In this document: positions 1 to 9,151 of the stretch, piece by piece
How the letters are laid out: each line of letters begins with the position of its first letter
Position numbering within the stretch: position 1 is the stretch's first letter
Source of the DNA: Bacteroidota bacterium
GTDB lineage: Bacteria; Bacteroidota; Bacteroidia; Palsa-965
DNA: 64,000 nucleotides
NCBI GenBank assembly: GCA_016194975.1
Contig: JACQAM010000003.1
Coordinates: forward strand, 124,001-188,000
Direction of reading: 5' to 3'
Program-made: the position numbers and the translations under genes
The notes under the pieces: model-generated
The model's input: the letters and a program-made list of their open reading frames with translations, nothing else
Told to the model about the DNA's origin: nothing
Database searches by the model: none

Positions 1-633
1 TCTGTTCAATGATGCAGGAATGATGTGATCTTTTTCTCCAGCAATAAAAAGTAAAGGCACGTGTGGTTTTGAAAAATCAATGAAGCCGTCTTTCTTCGTA
101 CTGCTGCGTGGAATATTCCTGCTCTCGGGAACAACATATCCTTCGAATTCTTTCTGCGTTTGCATCATCGTCATCGTATTGCAGAACGCATAATGAAACC
201 AGGATACATCCGGCAGGCAAATGGAATCGCCTTTGAGTGGATTCACTGTAGGAAGGTTTGCTTTGAGGAAACTCCATTTGAAACTGAAAATTCCTTTTGG
301 CGGAGCCGTGTCTATTGCAACGGCTGCAACTCCTTTATCAAGTGAAATTAATTTCTGCACGGCGAGTCCGCCCATCGAATGGCCAATGAGAATTGGTTTT
401 TCCGGAAGCTTGTCTATGAAATCCGAAAGATGTTTGATGACTTCGCCGAATGTAAGTTTTCCCAATGCGGGATCCGGATTTTTTCTAAGTGCTGTTGGTT
501 CGCCTGCATGAAATGGATAAGCAGGAGCGTGGCAGGAATATCCTTTCGAAGAAAAATAGTCTATCCATTTTTTCCAGCTATGCGGATTTTGAAAAAGTCC
601 GTGAATGAAAACGATTGTCCTGGAATGTGTCAT
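1..633 (-). CDS. Alpha/beta hydrolase (3' end outside window)
   Basis: The frame stays open for 211 codons from the ATG at 631-633 to the window edge, so the C-terminus is missing. The protein begins MTHSRTIVFIHG, the first strand and oxyanion-loop HG of the alpha/beta hydrolase fold. It continues to a nucleophile elbow GHSMGG at about residue 80, with Ser as the probable nucleophile. A later segment, PLLFIAGEKDHIIP, matches the strand and loop that carry the catalytic Asp; the catalytic His would lie beyond the window. There is no signal peptide, so it is probably a soluble cytoplasmic esterase, lipase-like or C-C hydrolase. The substrate cannot be told from sequence. Fold assignment is secure, specific function is not. 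Confidence 0.85.
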   Translation of the reverse strand, partial: MTHSRTIVFIHGLFQNPHSWKKWIDYFSSKGYSCHAPAYPFHAGEPTALRKNPDPALGKLTFGEVIKHLSDFIDKLPEKPILIGHSMGGLAVQKLISLDKGVAAVAIDTAPPKGIFSFKWSFLKANLPTVNPLKGDSICLPDVSWFHYAFCNTMTMMQTQKEFEGYVVPESRNIPRSSTKKDGFIDFSKPHVPLLFIAGEKDHIIPASLNR

Positions 634-673
634 TTGTGAATATTAAATATCCGGGGGTTAAGAAAAGAGAAAA

Positions 674-1237
674 TTATTTTCTGCAATACCTGTCGGAAAT
701 ATCCACAGGATATTTTTTTTCAAGATCAATATCGTTGAAACTTTTTCTTCCTCCCCATGAAAAAAGTTTTTCAAAAAACGGAAGCATTTTTTTATTGCGG
801 ATCCGATCGAGAAAATAAATTTCGTGTTCTTTTTCCTTCATTCCCATTTCATACAGAATTTCATCGTGATCATGAATTCCGAGCGAATGGAAGAACTGCA
901 TCATTCGGAAATATTCACACACATTACCACTCTCTAATCGCCCTGCAAAATAATACGGCATGAACCAGCCGATCACATAACAACTTCCGGAAATTATTTT
1001 TCCCACAAAATGAAAACGGAATTCATAATACTTCGAAGGAAGAATTCCGTACTGCTCCATGATGCTCAGCACTTCTTTACGATGCGCCCACTCATCGGTT
1101 TCTATCTGCGCAATTGCTTTTTTTTCATCTGCATTCTTCACTGCGCCTGCATGTCCCTGGTAAGCGAATGCAGCTGCTTTCTCGGCAGAATAAGCGGTCC
1201 GGAGGAGATTCGTGAGTTCGCGATGTTGAAGTTTCAT
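674..1237 (-). CDS. COQ7/ferritin-like diiron protein
   Basis: This 187-residue protein has the spacing of a ferritin-like four-helix diiron protein. Candidate ligands are E19, an ExxH pair at E49/H52, E102 or E108, and a second ExxH pair at E135/H138. The layout resembles the COQ7 family (demethoxyubiquinone hydroxylase-like) more than storage ferritins. A hydrophobic stretch near residues 78-98 (GKIISGSCYVIGWFMPYYF) fits the membrane-contacting helix of COQ7 proteins. Bacteroidota generally use menaquinone, so a true ubiquinone hydroxylase role is doubtful and another oxidation reaction is possible. It is divergent from hemH, with a -7-like box 10 nt before its start. Confidence 0.7.
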   Translation of the reverse strand: MKLQHRELTNLLRTAYSAEKAAAFAYQGHAGAVKNADEKKAIAQIETDEWAHRKEVLSIMEQYGILPSKYYEFRFHFVGKIISGSCYVIGWFMPYYFAGRLESGNVCEYFRMMQFFHSLGIHDHDEILYEMGMKEKEHEIYFLDRIRNKKMLPFFEKLFSWGGRKSFNDIDLEKKYPVDISDRYCRK

Positions 1238-1247
1238 ATTGAAGAGC

Positions 1248-1255
1248 CAAATTTA
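1248..1255 (-). promoter_or_regulatory. Putative -7 box TAAATTTG upstream of the COQ7-like gene
   Basis: Read on the minus strand this is TAAATTTG, an exact match to the Bacteroidota TAnnTTTG -7 consensus. It ends 10 nt before the start codon at 1237, so the mRNA leader would be only a few nucleotides. No clear -33 TTG is visible. Confidence 0.4.
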
Positions 1256-1300
1256 CTTTTTCCCGACACATGCCTGACATAATTAATCCGGCGCGGCAAC

Positions 1301-1308
1301 TACATTTG
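1301..1308 (+). promoter_or_regulatory. Putative -7 box TACATTTG upstream of hemH
   Basis: TACATTTG matches TAnnTTTG exactly and ends 7 nt before the hemH ATG, implying a leaderless or near-leaderless transcript. It forms a divergent promoter pair with the box at 1248-1255. No -33 TTG is evident. Confidence 0.4.
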
Positions 1309-1315
1309 TATCCTC

Positions 1316-2335
1316 ATGAAAACAGGAGTTCTACTGATCAATCTCGGAACGCCCGATAGTCCTTCTACGCGTGATGTGCGCAAATACCTGCGCGAATTCC
1401 TGATGGACCGGAGAGTGATCGATATTAATTTTCTGAACCGATGGTTATTGATCAATCTTATCATTGCTCCGTTCCGCGCACCTAAGTCGGCAAAATTATA
1501 TCGCAAGATCTGGACTGAGAATGGTTCTCCGTTACTTTTTCATGGAATTACTCTGAAAGAAAAACTTCAGTCGGCGCTTGGTGAAAAATTTGTTGTTGAA
1601 TTGGGAATGCGTTATCAGTCGCCATCGATCGGTTTAGCGCTGGAAAAATTGAGCCGGGCAAAAGTCGGTCGCATTATTGCAATTCCGCTTTATCCGCAAT
1701 ACGCTTCTTCTTCCACCGGATCTTCTGTGGAAAAACTGATGAACGAATTGCGCGAATGGGAAGTGATGCCTGAATTGAAAATTATTTCGAAATTTCATCA
1801 TCTTCCCGGATTCCTGGATGCAGCAACAACGGTCGGAAAAAAATATGACCATCGTGAATACGATCACGTGCTTTTCAGTTTTCACGGATTACCGGAACGT
1901 CACATCCTGAAGAGTGATGCGCATCTTGGCGGCGGAAATTGTTCTTTCGGAAAATGTTGTGAAACTTCAACGACAGGAAATCAATTCTGTTATCGTGCCA
2001 ATTGTTTTCAAACTGCAAATGATCTTGCTGAGCGGCTTTCTATTCCGAAAGAAAAATATTCTATTGCGTTTCAGTCGCGTCTCGGTAAAGATCCGTGGAT
2101 CAAACCTTATTCGGATCACGAGATCGTGCGTCTTGCGAAAGAAGGAAAGAAAAAAATCCTCACGTTCTCACCGGCATTCGTTGCCGATTGTCTTGAAACA
2201 ATTTATGAGATAGGAACGGAATACCATGAATTGTTCCGTACCCATGGGGGTGAAAAAATTCAACTCGTCCCATCACTCAACAGTAACGAGGAGTGGGTGG
2301 ACGAGTTGAAAAAAATTATTCTGCGGAATTCTTAG
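1316..2335 (+). CDS. hemH: Ferrochelatase
   Basis: Inserts Fe(II) into protoporphyrin IX (or coproporphyrin III in the CPD branch) in haem synthesis. The 339-residue protein starts with the family N-terminus GVLLINLGTPDSP. It has the catalytic His in FSFHGLPERH (H190) and the conserved Glu in FSPAFVADCLETIYEI (E294). A Cys-rich insertion follows the active-site His (C209, C214, C215, C225, C230). Internal cysteine segments of this kind hold a [2Fe-2S] cluster in some microbial ferrochelatases, so a cluster is inferred here. The stop codon overlaps the stop of the convergent T9SS gene by 4 nt (2332-2335). Confidence 0.96.
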   Translation: MKTGVLLINLGTPDSPSTRDVRKYLREFLMDRRVIDINFLNRWLLINLIIAPFRAPKSAKLYRKIWTENGSPLLFHGITLKEKLQSALGEKFVVELGMRYQSPSIGLALEKLSRAKVGRIIAIPLYPQYASSSTGSSVEKLMNELREWEVMPELKIISKFHHLPGFLDAATTVGKKYDHREYDHVLFSFHGLPERHILKSDAHLGGGNCSFGKCCETSTTGNQFCYRANCFQTANDLAERLSIPKEKYSIAFQSRLGKDPWIKPYSDHEIVRLAKEGKKKILTFSPAFVADCLETIYEIGTEYHELFRTHGGEKIQLVPSLNSNEEWVDELKKIILRNS

Positions 2336-4878
2336 TGCGTGAGGTACAAACGCTGTGTAAATCGTTTTCCGTTTTCACCGGTGAGCGTTATGAAATAAAT
2401 TCCGGTGCTTGGTACTTTATTATCTACCTGGAAAAGATTCGTTCCAGATTGTGCAGTGAGATAATCTGAACTGATGAGATTACCACTCATGTCCATGATG
2501 TTCATCAGGTAAGTATTTCCGTCAGAAACATTCAGATTGATATTGATCGTGGACTCGGAAGAGTAAACGCTCATCGCATCTGTATTCATGCACGGAGAAA
2601 CAGTGACGATCTTCGAAGTTGTTGACTGTCCGTTATAATCCGTTTGGCGGATGCGATAATAGATCGTTCCTGATTTCTTATAATCATCGGTGTAGGAATA
2701 ATGATGTTCTGCGGAAGAAGTTCCTGCGCCATCGAGATGTGCAACTTCACTGAAAGTATTTCCATCATCGGACCTTTCTACTGTGAAGAAATGATTATTC
2801 GTTTCTGAAGCAGTAGCCCACTGAATATCATTCCCTGTTCCTGTGCAAACAGCAACAAGATTTACGAGTTCAATTGGAAGTGGAACTGTTGTAGAAGAAA
2901 GTACCCACGGCATAAAAGATGCAGCTACTGTAATTCCATTAGCTGTAACGGTGCCTACACCCGCTCCAACGGCAGCCGCACTTCCTATGTTGGAATTATT
3001 TGGCAACCATCCTCCCGACCAGTATTGCGCACCAAGATTTCCGGTGTTATACGGTGCCGACAATGTATTTTCAATTCCACGATACGAGAATGTTACATTG
3101 GCGGTAATGGATGCTGTTGAATTAAAATCCCACCATCTATCGACTGTTGCCGGAATTGCACCGCTCGCTGCGAGATTCGGATCATACATTTGTGTAACAC
3201 CTGTAGCCCATGGAAGATTATCATTTGCAGCAGTTGCACGCGTTGCTATTGAAACAATAGCAGCAGTAGCAGGAATTTTATTAAAAGTAATCGGGATATA
3301 AACACCCGCTACACCAAATGGGAAAATGTGGTTTCCGGTAGTAGCTCCCATATCCCAGGCGATGATACTTGGATTAGTAGCTAAGCTGGTTTCGCTAATT
3401 GCATAACCACTTGTGCGAACAATAGCGGCTGCTGCATTATTCTGAACGGTGATTGTTTTAGAATTCAAATGCACCGGTCCGTTTGTGAGCGTCCACACAT
3501 TTGAAACATTTTCGTTCTGAGTAAGCGTGCAACCGAATCCGGAAATATTATTATTGGTTAAATTGTAGAAAGTCGTTACTGACGATCCGCCAATATTCTG
3601 CCCGACAGCTCCACTATTGAAAAGGAAAGTATTTACGCCAACAGGAGAACCTGAGGTGAACGTTGCGTTGTTGGTATAGTCTCCCTGCAAAGTATATGTT
3701 TGGTTAGCAACAGCATTATCTGCAGAAGCATTCCAGGTCGCAGCAGTTTGAATGAGTGTATTGCCCACTACAGTAAGATTACTTGCGTTGTATGGGCCAT
3801 AAATGCATGTGCCCTGTGCAGTCATAGCGCTGGCAACAGTATATGCACCACCATAGGAATATTTCCATCCCGGGTTTCCATTGCCATCCACTATCAGATT
3901 ACCATAAGTATTGTTATGAATTCCCTGGTAGCCGGTAGAATTATACCAAACTGTACTCGTTGTTGCCAATGTGTAGGTGGTAAAATTCTGAAGAACGTTC
4001 CACCCATTGAAAGGTGCAAGTCCATTGGGGCATCCTGTTTTAAGAAGTGAATTTGCGCCCATCGTGAATGTTCCTCCGGTAGCATTGTACCTGTCCATAC
4101 GACACATATAACCTACAAGAGAAGAATCAGGAACAATAACGGTTGTATTTGCCGAGATCGTCATATTTCCATCGTAAGAGTCGAAATACACCGCCCCCTT
4201 TCCGTCAACTGTTACCGTAGGTGTATTAGCAGAACCAAAAGTCATGTTCTCCGACTTGAACATATAAGCACCGCCATTGCACTTGATGTTCAAAGTTTGT
4301 GCACCTGCAGCATCGAAAATCATGTGCGGCTCATACAGTCCGACTGTTCTACCATACGCTCCAACGCCAAGGTAACCGTTGAACCAAACGGTTCCAGGAT
4401 TGGTAGTAGCGCCGGTTGCAAAATTTCCGGTGGTGAGATACGTGTCTCCGCTTCCATTGGTATGGAAAAGACAGGAGCCGTTGAAAATGATATTTCCACC
4501 GGTATTTACGTTAACTTGAACAACATCATAATTGAGCGGATTCTGAATGTGAACCGCATTGAACAAAGAAGAACCATTGATGGTGAGTGTAAATGCACCA
4601 ACATCCAACCTGTCTGTAACAGCGCCTGCACTGTTGGCAACAAAAGTGAGGCCTCCAATAGTTACACTTGCGCTTACAGTAATGGTTTGAGTTACTGTTC
4701 CGGTATAAGTGAGAACATCTGTTGCAAGAAGTCCGCCGGCGCCGGTCCAGTTACCACCGTTATTGAAATCAAGATTTACAGCGCCAGTCCATGTGCGTGC
4801 TACACAAAAACCTTTTTCACTAAAAAGAAGAAGCGAAAAAAGAGCGACGAAGATTCTGAGAGTTAAGTATTTTTTCAT
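2332..4878 (-). CDS. T9SS type A sorting domain-containing secreted protein
   Basis: An 848-residue secreted protein. An N-terminal signal peptide (about residues 1-26, ending FCVA) is followed by a long Thr/Asn/Gly-rich stretch of short repeating strands typical of a beta-helix or autotransporter-like fold. From about residue 665 comes the common Bacteroidota segment PLPIELVNLVAVC...WATASETNNHFFTVERS...YYRIRQTDYNGQ, a fibronectin-like domain. The last about 75 residues form a type A T9SS sorting domain ending GKRFTQRLYLTH. It is expected to cross the outer membrane by T9SS and be anchored or released, perhaps as an adhesin. The gene follows 4896-5246 by 17 nt on the same strand. Confidence 0.9.
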   Translation of the reverse strand: MKKYLTLRIFVALFSLLLFSEKGFCVARTWTGAVNLDFNNGGNWTGAGGLLATDVLTYTGTVTQTITVSASVTIGGLTFVANSAGAVTDRLDVGAFTLTINGSSLFNAVHIQNPLNYDVVQVNVNTGGNIIFNGSCLFHTNGSGDTYLTTGNFATGATTNPGTVWFNGYLGVGAYGRTVGLYEPHMIFDAAGAQTLNIKCNGGAYMFKSENMTFGSANTPTVTVDGKGAVYFDSYDGNMTISANTTVIVPDSSLVGYMCRMDRYNATGGTFTMGANSLLKTGCPNGLAPFNGWNVLQNFTTYTLATTSTVWYNSTGYQGIHNNTYGNLIVDGNGNPGWKYSYGGAYTVASAMTAQGTCIYGPYNASNLTVVGNTLIQTAATWNASADNAVANQTYTLQGDYTNNATFTSGSPVGVNTFLFNSGAVGQNIGGSSVTTFYNLTNNNISGFGCTLTQNENVSNVWTLTNGPVHLNSKTITVQNNAAAAIVRTSGYAISETSLATNPSIIAWDMGATTGNHIFPFGVAGVYIPITFNKIPATAAIVSIATRATAANDNLPWATGVTQMYDPNLAASGAIPATVDRWWDFNSTASITANVTFSYRGIENTLSAPYNTGNLGAQYWSGGWLPNNSNIGSAAAVGAGVGTVTANGITVAASFMPWVLSSTTVPLPIELVNLVAVCTGTGNDIQWATASETNNHFFTVERSDDGNTFSEVAHLDGAGTSSAEHHYSYTDDYKKSGTIYYRIRQTDYNGQSTTSKIVTVSPCMNTDAMSVYSSESTININLNVSDGNTYLMNIMDMSGNLISSDYLTAQSGTNLFQVDNKVPSTGIYFITLTGENGKRFTQRLYLTH

Positions 4879-4895
4879 AGCGATTTAGCTGGAAT

Positions 4896-5246
4896 TTATT
4901 TAGGATTATTAGCTGTGGTCATGTATGGATTGCCGGCGCTTCTGTCCGGTGCGGGGGGAATTACTGCGGGCCCGTCGGCTCTGTTCAGAGTTGGGCCATG
5001 AACATCCTGAACCTGATTTCCGCCGGTAGCATTACCGTTATGCTGAACATCAGATCCGTTATTGTTATCCGCTTTGGAAGTTGTGCTATTACCATTCACA
5101 TCATTAAGCGAATTCTGCACATTCGAAGATGATACGGCAGAAGAATCGTGCTTGCCGTTATGATCTTTGTTGTGACCGATTGCGAAATAAGCCAATGTTG
5201 CAATTGCTACAGTTCCAATTAAAAGTACTGCTGGTTTAGCCGTCAT
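4896..5246 (-). CDS. Small membrane-anchored low-complexity protein
   Basis: This 116-residue protein has one N-terminal hydrophobic segment (AVLLIGTVAIATLAYFAIG, residues 6-24) followed by a hydrophilic Asn/Ser/Asp/Gly-rich tail of about 90 residues with no recognisable domain. The topology suggests an inner-membrane anchor with a disordered periplasmic tail. It is upstream of and co-oriented with the T9SS cargo gene (17 nt gap), so the two are probably co-transcribed. No function is assigned. Confidence 0.65.
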   Translation of the reverse strand: MTAKPAVLLIGTVAIATLAYFAIGHNKDHNGKHDSSAVSSSNVQNSLNDVNGNSTTSKADNNNGSDVQHNGNATGGNQVQDVHGPTLNRADGPAVIPPAPDRSAGNPYMTTANNPK

Positions 5247-5512
5247 GAGATTTATTTATTAAAAGTTGAATTATGTATTTGATTTGCCTTACGAAATGTA
5301 AATCAAAAATCCTGAATTACCAAGTGATCAGCGGGCAATATGTGGTATGTTATTTTGAACAAGAAATTCACTGTCGACGAATCACTATTTTTGCCCGATA
5401 AAAGAACATTTCCTGCATACTTTCCCGAAATTACATTACGCAAATTCATGAATAAAGTTTCAATGCTGCTAATGTTTTACAACTTTGTCGTCCTGTTTTG
5501 CGCCATCCGATA

Positions 5513-6721
5513 ATGGAAACCCCTTCTGCTGAAAAAAATTTGCATCTTGTTTTGGATGTTTCTGATCCTTCACCGGAATTATTTTTTTTAAAAGAAAATA
5601 CGATTGCTCTTGCCCCGGGATTTACGGGGAATGATCACTGGATATTTTGTGGAGCAGATGATTCTTCAGATGATCTCCCGGGATTTCCGGAAAAAAACAG
5701 CGAAGAGAAATGGTGCTTCGGCCATTTGGGTTACGATCTTAAAAATGAATTTGAAGATCTCTGTACAAATTTCCCTGATCATTCGGGATTCGGTTGCATT
5801 TCATTTTTCAACTCTGCAAACATTCAACAGATTCACCGCGATGCTGTTTTCCCAGGCGGAAAAAACGAAACTCCGCCCGAAAAAATCTTTCTTCATTCGC
5901 GCACCACGAAAGCAGAGTACCTGGAAAATGTAAGAAAGCTTAAGCAGCATATTCATCTCGGGAATATTTATGAGATCAATTATTGCATTGAATTTTTCGC
6001 TGAGAAAATACACATTGATCCGGTACGGACTTTTTCGCGGCTTTATGCAGAAACAAAAGCTCCGTTCTCCGCGCTTTACAAAAAAGGAAGTTCGTGGTTG
6101 TTGTGTGCAAGCCCGGAAAGATTTCTGCGGAAAAACGGAGATCATATTATTTCCCAACCGATAAAAGGAACTCGACCGCGCGGAAAAAATGATCGTGACG
6201 ATTTGCTTTTATTGAGCGAACTGAAAAATGATCCCAAAGAAAAAAGTGAGAATGTGATGATCGTAGATCTTGTAAGAAATGATCTTTCACGTATTGCAGA
6301 AAAGGGTTCAGTGAAAGTGGATGAACTTTTCGGCTTGTATTCTTTTCCTTCCGTTCACCAGATGATCTCCACGGTTAGCGCAGAACTGAAACACGGCACC
6401 GGTTTCCGCGAACTCATGCGCGCATCGTTCCCGATGGGATCTATGACCGGCGCGCCGAAGATCAGTGCGATGAAACTCATTGGTGAAACTGAAAATTTTT
6501 CGCGCGGAATATTTTCCGGCAGCGTGGGATACCTGGATCCACAGGGAAATTTTGATTTCAATGTCGTGATCAGGAGCATCGAGTACAATGCAGCTACCGG
6601 TTTCCTCTCGATAAAAGCCGGCAGTGCGATCACCGCAAATTGCGATGCAGAAAAAGAATACGAGGAATGTATGGTGAAGGTGGCTCCATTGCTTAAAGTA
6701 TTGAACGCGGTGCCTGAATGA
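5513..6721 (+). CDS. pabB: Aminodeoxychorismate synthase component I
   Basis: Chorismate-binding enzyme that makes 4-amino-4-deoxychorismate for folate synthesis. C-terminal chorismatase motifs are clear: PIKGTRPRGKN (K218, the Lys of PabB that replaces the Ala of anthranilate synthase), NVMIVDLVRNDLSRI, GSMTGAPKISAM, GIFSGSVGY, and GSAITANCDAEKEYEE. The PIKGT lysine is the main reason for calling PabB rather than TrpE or MenF. ATG at 5513 was chosen over an in-frame TTG at 5498. No PabA glutaminase or PabC lyase is adjacent. At 402 residues it is a little shorter than E. coli PabB, mainly in the N-terminal domain. Confidence 0.93.
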   Translation: METPSAEKNLHLVLDVSDPSPELFFLKENTIALAPGFTGNDHWIFCGADDSSDDLPGFPEKNSEEKWCFGHLGYDLKNEFEDLCTNFPDHSGFGCISFFNSANIQQIHRDAVFPGGKNETPPEKIFLHSRTTKAEYLENVRKLKQHIHLGNIYEINYCIEFFAEKIHIDPVRTFSRLYAETKAPFSALYKKGSSWLLCASPERFLRKNGDHIISQPIKGTRPRGKNDRDDLLLLSELKNDPKEKSENVMIVDLVRNDLSRIAEKGSVKVDELFGLYSFPSVHQMISTVSAELKHGTGFRELMRASFPMGSMTGAPKISAMKLIGETENFSRGIFSGSVGYLDPQGNFDFNVVIRSIEYNAATGFLSIKAGSAITANCDAEKEYEECMVKVAPLLKVLNAVPE

Positions 6722-6732
6722 AGTGACATCAC

Positions 6733-6740
6733 TAACTTTG
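6733..6740 (+). promoter_or_regulatory. Putative -7 box TAACTTTG upstream of tilS
   Basis: TAACTTTG matches the TAnnTTTG consensus and lies 58 nt before the ATG at 6799. A start site a few bases downstream would fall on the alternative GTG at 6745, which argues for the ATG at 6799 as the true tilS start. Confidence 0.4.
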
Positions 6741-6798
6741 ATCTGTGATAGATAAGAAAATTTTTTTCTCGGGGTTACTCGTCTCCTGCAATTACAGG

Positions 6799-8019
6799 AT
6801 GAACGAAAAAATTCTTCTGGCCGTGAGCGGCGGAGTTGATTCCATTGTGCTTGCACATTTGTTTCATTCGCTTGAAATTCCCTTCGAAATTGCCCATGTC
6901 AATTACGGCCTGCGTGGTAAGGAATCAGATGGCGATGAAAAATTCGTTAAAGATTTTGCCTCGAAACTGGAAATAAGATTTCACGTGAAGAAATGCATGA
7001 AGAAAGAGATCACAAAAAAAGATTCTAATCTGCAGGAGAAAGCGCGCGATCTCCGGTACACATTCTTTAATGAAATCGCCGGAAAAGAAAGAATACGGCA
7101 CATCGCCACAGCCCATCAGCAGGACGATAATATTGAAACTGTTTTACTCAATTTCATTCGGGGAACAGGCATCAGAGGATTGACAGGCATGCGTACGAAG
7201 TCGGGTAAGATCATTCGTCCGCTACTGAATTATTCCAGGAACGATATTCTCGCTTATGCAAAAAAGAATAAGTTGAAATGGAGAGAAGACAGCAGCAACC
7301 AGGAGGATAAATATACCCGCAACATCATTCGAAACCGATTTCTTGGTGAGCTGTCAAAACATGTTCCGCAAGGGCGAAAGGGAATGATCTCCTCGATGAG
7401 AAGATTGAATGAATCCGAGCAACTGATCACGCTGGCTATGAATCAATGGGTAAATGACAAGATCAGTACTGCGAACGGAATGCAACTGATCTCTTTGAAA
7501 AGTATTACCGACAAAGCGGGTATGACCTTTTTCTCTCAATGGCTTCGAAAACTCGGATTCAACGGTTCACAGGCAGGAATGGTAAAAGATAATGTGATCA
7601 GTGGAAGAAGTTCGTTCACGATCACAACGAAGAATCATTTCATCAATCGTGATCGCGATAATTTCTGGATAGGAAGCCGCGAACAAACAAAAGCGAAACC
7701 ACAACTGATCATTGAACTCTCCTCCTTTCCCACACGCAGCGATCTTGTACCCACTTGCGCTTTCGTGGATGCGGACCGACTGGGAAATATTTCTCACCGT
7801 AACTGGCAAAGTGGCGATTCGATGACGCCATACGGAATGAAGGGAAGAAAAAAAGTAAGTGATATTCTTAATGAATTAAAGTTGCCGGCTCACGAAAAAA
7901 AAGAACTTTTCGTGGTGCTGAGCGGCGATGAGCTGGTGTGGATACCCGGATACAGGATAGCCGATAAATTCCGCATCACGCCTGAAACGAAACGAGTCAT
8001 GAAGATCTCGTTCAAATAA
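6799..8019 (+). CDS. tilS: tRNA(Ile)-lysidine synthetase
   Basis: Modifies C34 of the CAU-anticodon isoleucine tRNA to lysidine using ATP and lysine, allowing AUA decoding. The N-terminal PP-loop reads LLAVSGGVDSIVLAHL. It is followed by HVNYGLRG, ARDLRYTFF, ATAHQQDDNIETVLLNFIRGTGIRGL and the tRNA-contacting stretch REDSSNQEDKYTRNIIRN. The C-terminal part (residues about 320-406, GMKGRKKVSDILNELKLP) matches the TilS C-terminal domain. The frame extends to a GTG at 6745, but the -7 box at 6733-6740 makes the ATG at 6799 more likely. The stop overlaps the next start (TAATG), indicating coupling. Confidence 0.95.
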   Translation: MNEKILLAVSGGVDSIVLAHLFHSLEIPFEIAHVNYGLRGKESDGDEKFVKDFASKLEIRFHVKKCMKKEITKKDSNLQEKARDLRYTFFNEIAGKERIRHIATAHQQDDNIETVLLNFIRGTGIRGLTGMRTKSGKIIRPLLNYSRNDILAYAKKNKLKWREDSSNQEDKYTRNIIRNRFLGELSKHVPQGRKGMISSMRRLNESEQLITLAMNQWVNDKISTANGMQLISLKSITDKAGMTFFSQWLRKLGFNGSQAGMVKDNVISGRSSFTITTKNHFINRDRDNFWIGSREQTKAKPQLIIELSSFPTRSDLVPTCAFVDADRLGNISHRNWQSGDSMTPYGMKGRKKVSDILNELKLPAHEKKELFVVLSGDELVWIPGYRIADKFRITPETKRVMKISFK

Positions 8020-8549
8020 TGGAAACGGAAAAAAAACTTTTCGAAGAGCGGCAGTTTCACGGATTGAACCGTCATTCCATTGTGCGGCGATTACTGTTTT
8101 CTGTTTTTTGTTTCGTCGCTTATTACTGGTCAGAAAATCCGAAGCCGGTGAACTTCGAACTTTTCCGGTTGGGAAGTTACCCGGGAAGAGATCACTCCGG
8201 GCAACTTTTTTTTGTGCTCGGCATCTGCATTCTTGCGCTCTCGGCCATTCTGCTTTTTATCATTCACATGAAAACGCACATTACCGCCAAAGCAGTGATC
8301 ATTGATGGAATATGGACCTCGCGGAAAGTGCGCATTGATCTGAACGGAATTGTTTCTGCAAGAAAAGTACGATTCAAACCTTCCTTTATTAATCGTCCGG
8401 TTTACAATCTTCATTCAAAAGGAAGAGTTCGTTTTTATACGTACGGAAATGAAGCGGTAGAACTCACCACGCGCGACGGACTTATTTACCGCATAGGCAC
8501 GCAACGGCCGGAGGAATTTCTTGCGGCAATAAATAAACCGGTTACGTGA
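8019..8549 (+). CDS. Small membrane protein with PH-like C-terminal domain
   Basis: This 176-residue protein begins at the ATG overlapping the tilS stop codon. Two hydrophobic segments (about residues 24-42 and 68-86) are followed by a soluble beta-rich region, AVIIDGIWTSRKVRIDLNGIVSARKVRF...VELTTRDGLIYRIGTQRPEEFLAAI. This pattern resembles bacterial PH-like membrane proteins, where the last segment lists a residue range within which a peptide is read off a lookup. No catalytic motif is present. Coupling to tilS probably reflects shared transcription rather than function. No specific role is proposed. Confidence 0.7.
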   Translation: METEKKLFEERQFHGLNRHSIVRRLLFSVFCFVAYYWSENPKPVNFELFRLGSYPGRDHSGQLFFVLGICILALSAILLFIIHMKTHITAKAVIIDGIWTSRKVRIDLNGIVSARKVRFKPSFINRPVYNLHSKGRVRFYTYGNEAVELTTRDGLIYRIGTQRPEEFLAAINKPVT

Positions 8550-8731
8550 TAACCGATGAAATGTTCAAAAGCCGTTCATTTCATTTTCATTAACTGTTAC
8601 CAATCCTGTTCATCGGCGTTTGAAAAACTGTGCGAAGTTCCATTTTGTGTTTTAATACAACCTTTATTCTTTTATTCTCGTAAACATCTCTGATATTCCC
8701 TCCCATGATCTAACAGTTACATCTCCCGCCA

Positions 8732-9025
8732 ATGAACGCTACACACGGCAATGCTGTCCTTATTCAAAAGGAACAGGTAAGTGAACTGCGGTTCCCTTCT
8801 TCTGAAGTACTCACTTCTACCGACGAAATAATCCGCAGGAAAAACGAATTATCGCGCGCACTCGTCCTCGGAAATGTGGATCATTCCAAGGTGAGGATTT
8901 TGTTTGTAGACACCGAAGGCCCCAAAATGGTGGAAACTACTATTTGGGCTGTAACTGAGTTAAGGGTGGTATTAAAGTCAGGAATGGTGATTCCTATAAA
9001 CAGGATCACCGAAATTGTAACCTGA
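8732..9025 (+). CDS. Conserved small Bacteroidota protein of unknown function
   Basis: A 97-residue soluble protein without signal peptide or membrane segment. The C-terminal half, RILFVDTEGPKMVETTIW and the following stretch ending IPINRITEIVT, looks like a small beta-barrel (SH3- or Sm-like). Similar short proteins with a VETTIWAVT motif appear to be common in Bacteroidota, from memory rather than a search. It stands alone between tilS-linked genes and the DsbD region. No function is assigned. Confidence 0.75.
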   Translation: MNATHGNAVLIQKEQVSELRFPSSEVLTSTDEIIRRKNELSRALVLGNVDHSKVRILFVDTEGPKMVETTIWAVTELRVVLKSGMVIPINRITEIVT

Positions 9026-9151
9026 ATATGCCTTTTCGTCGAATTCCTTATTAAAAGTGTAACCCAACTATGGCTTTTAGCGTTTAGTTGAGTTAGAATT
9101 AGTGGTGCAGCCACACACCTGCATTTTACATTGCACACTTACACACAAACC

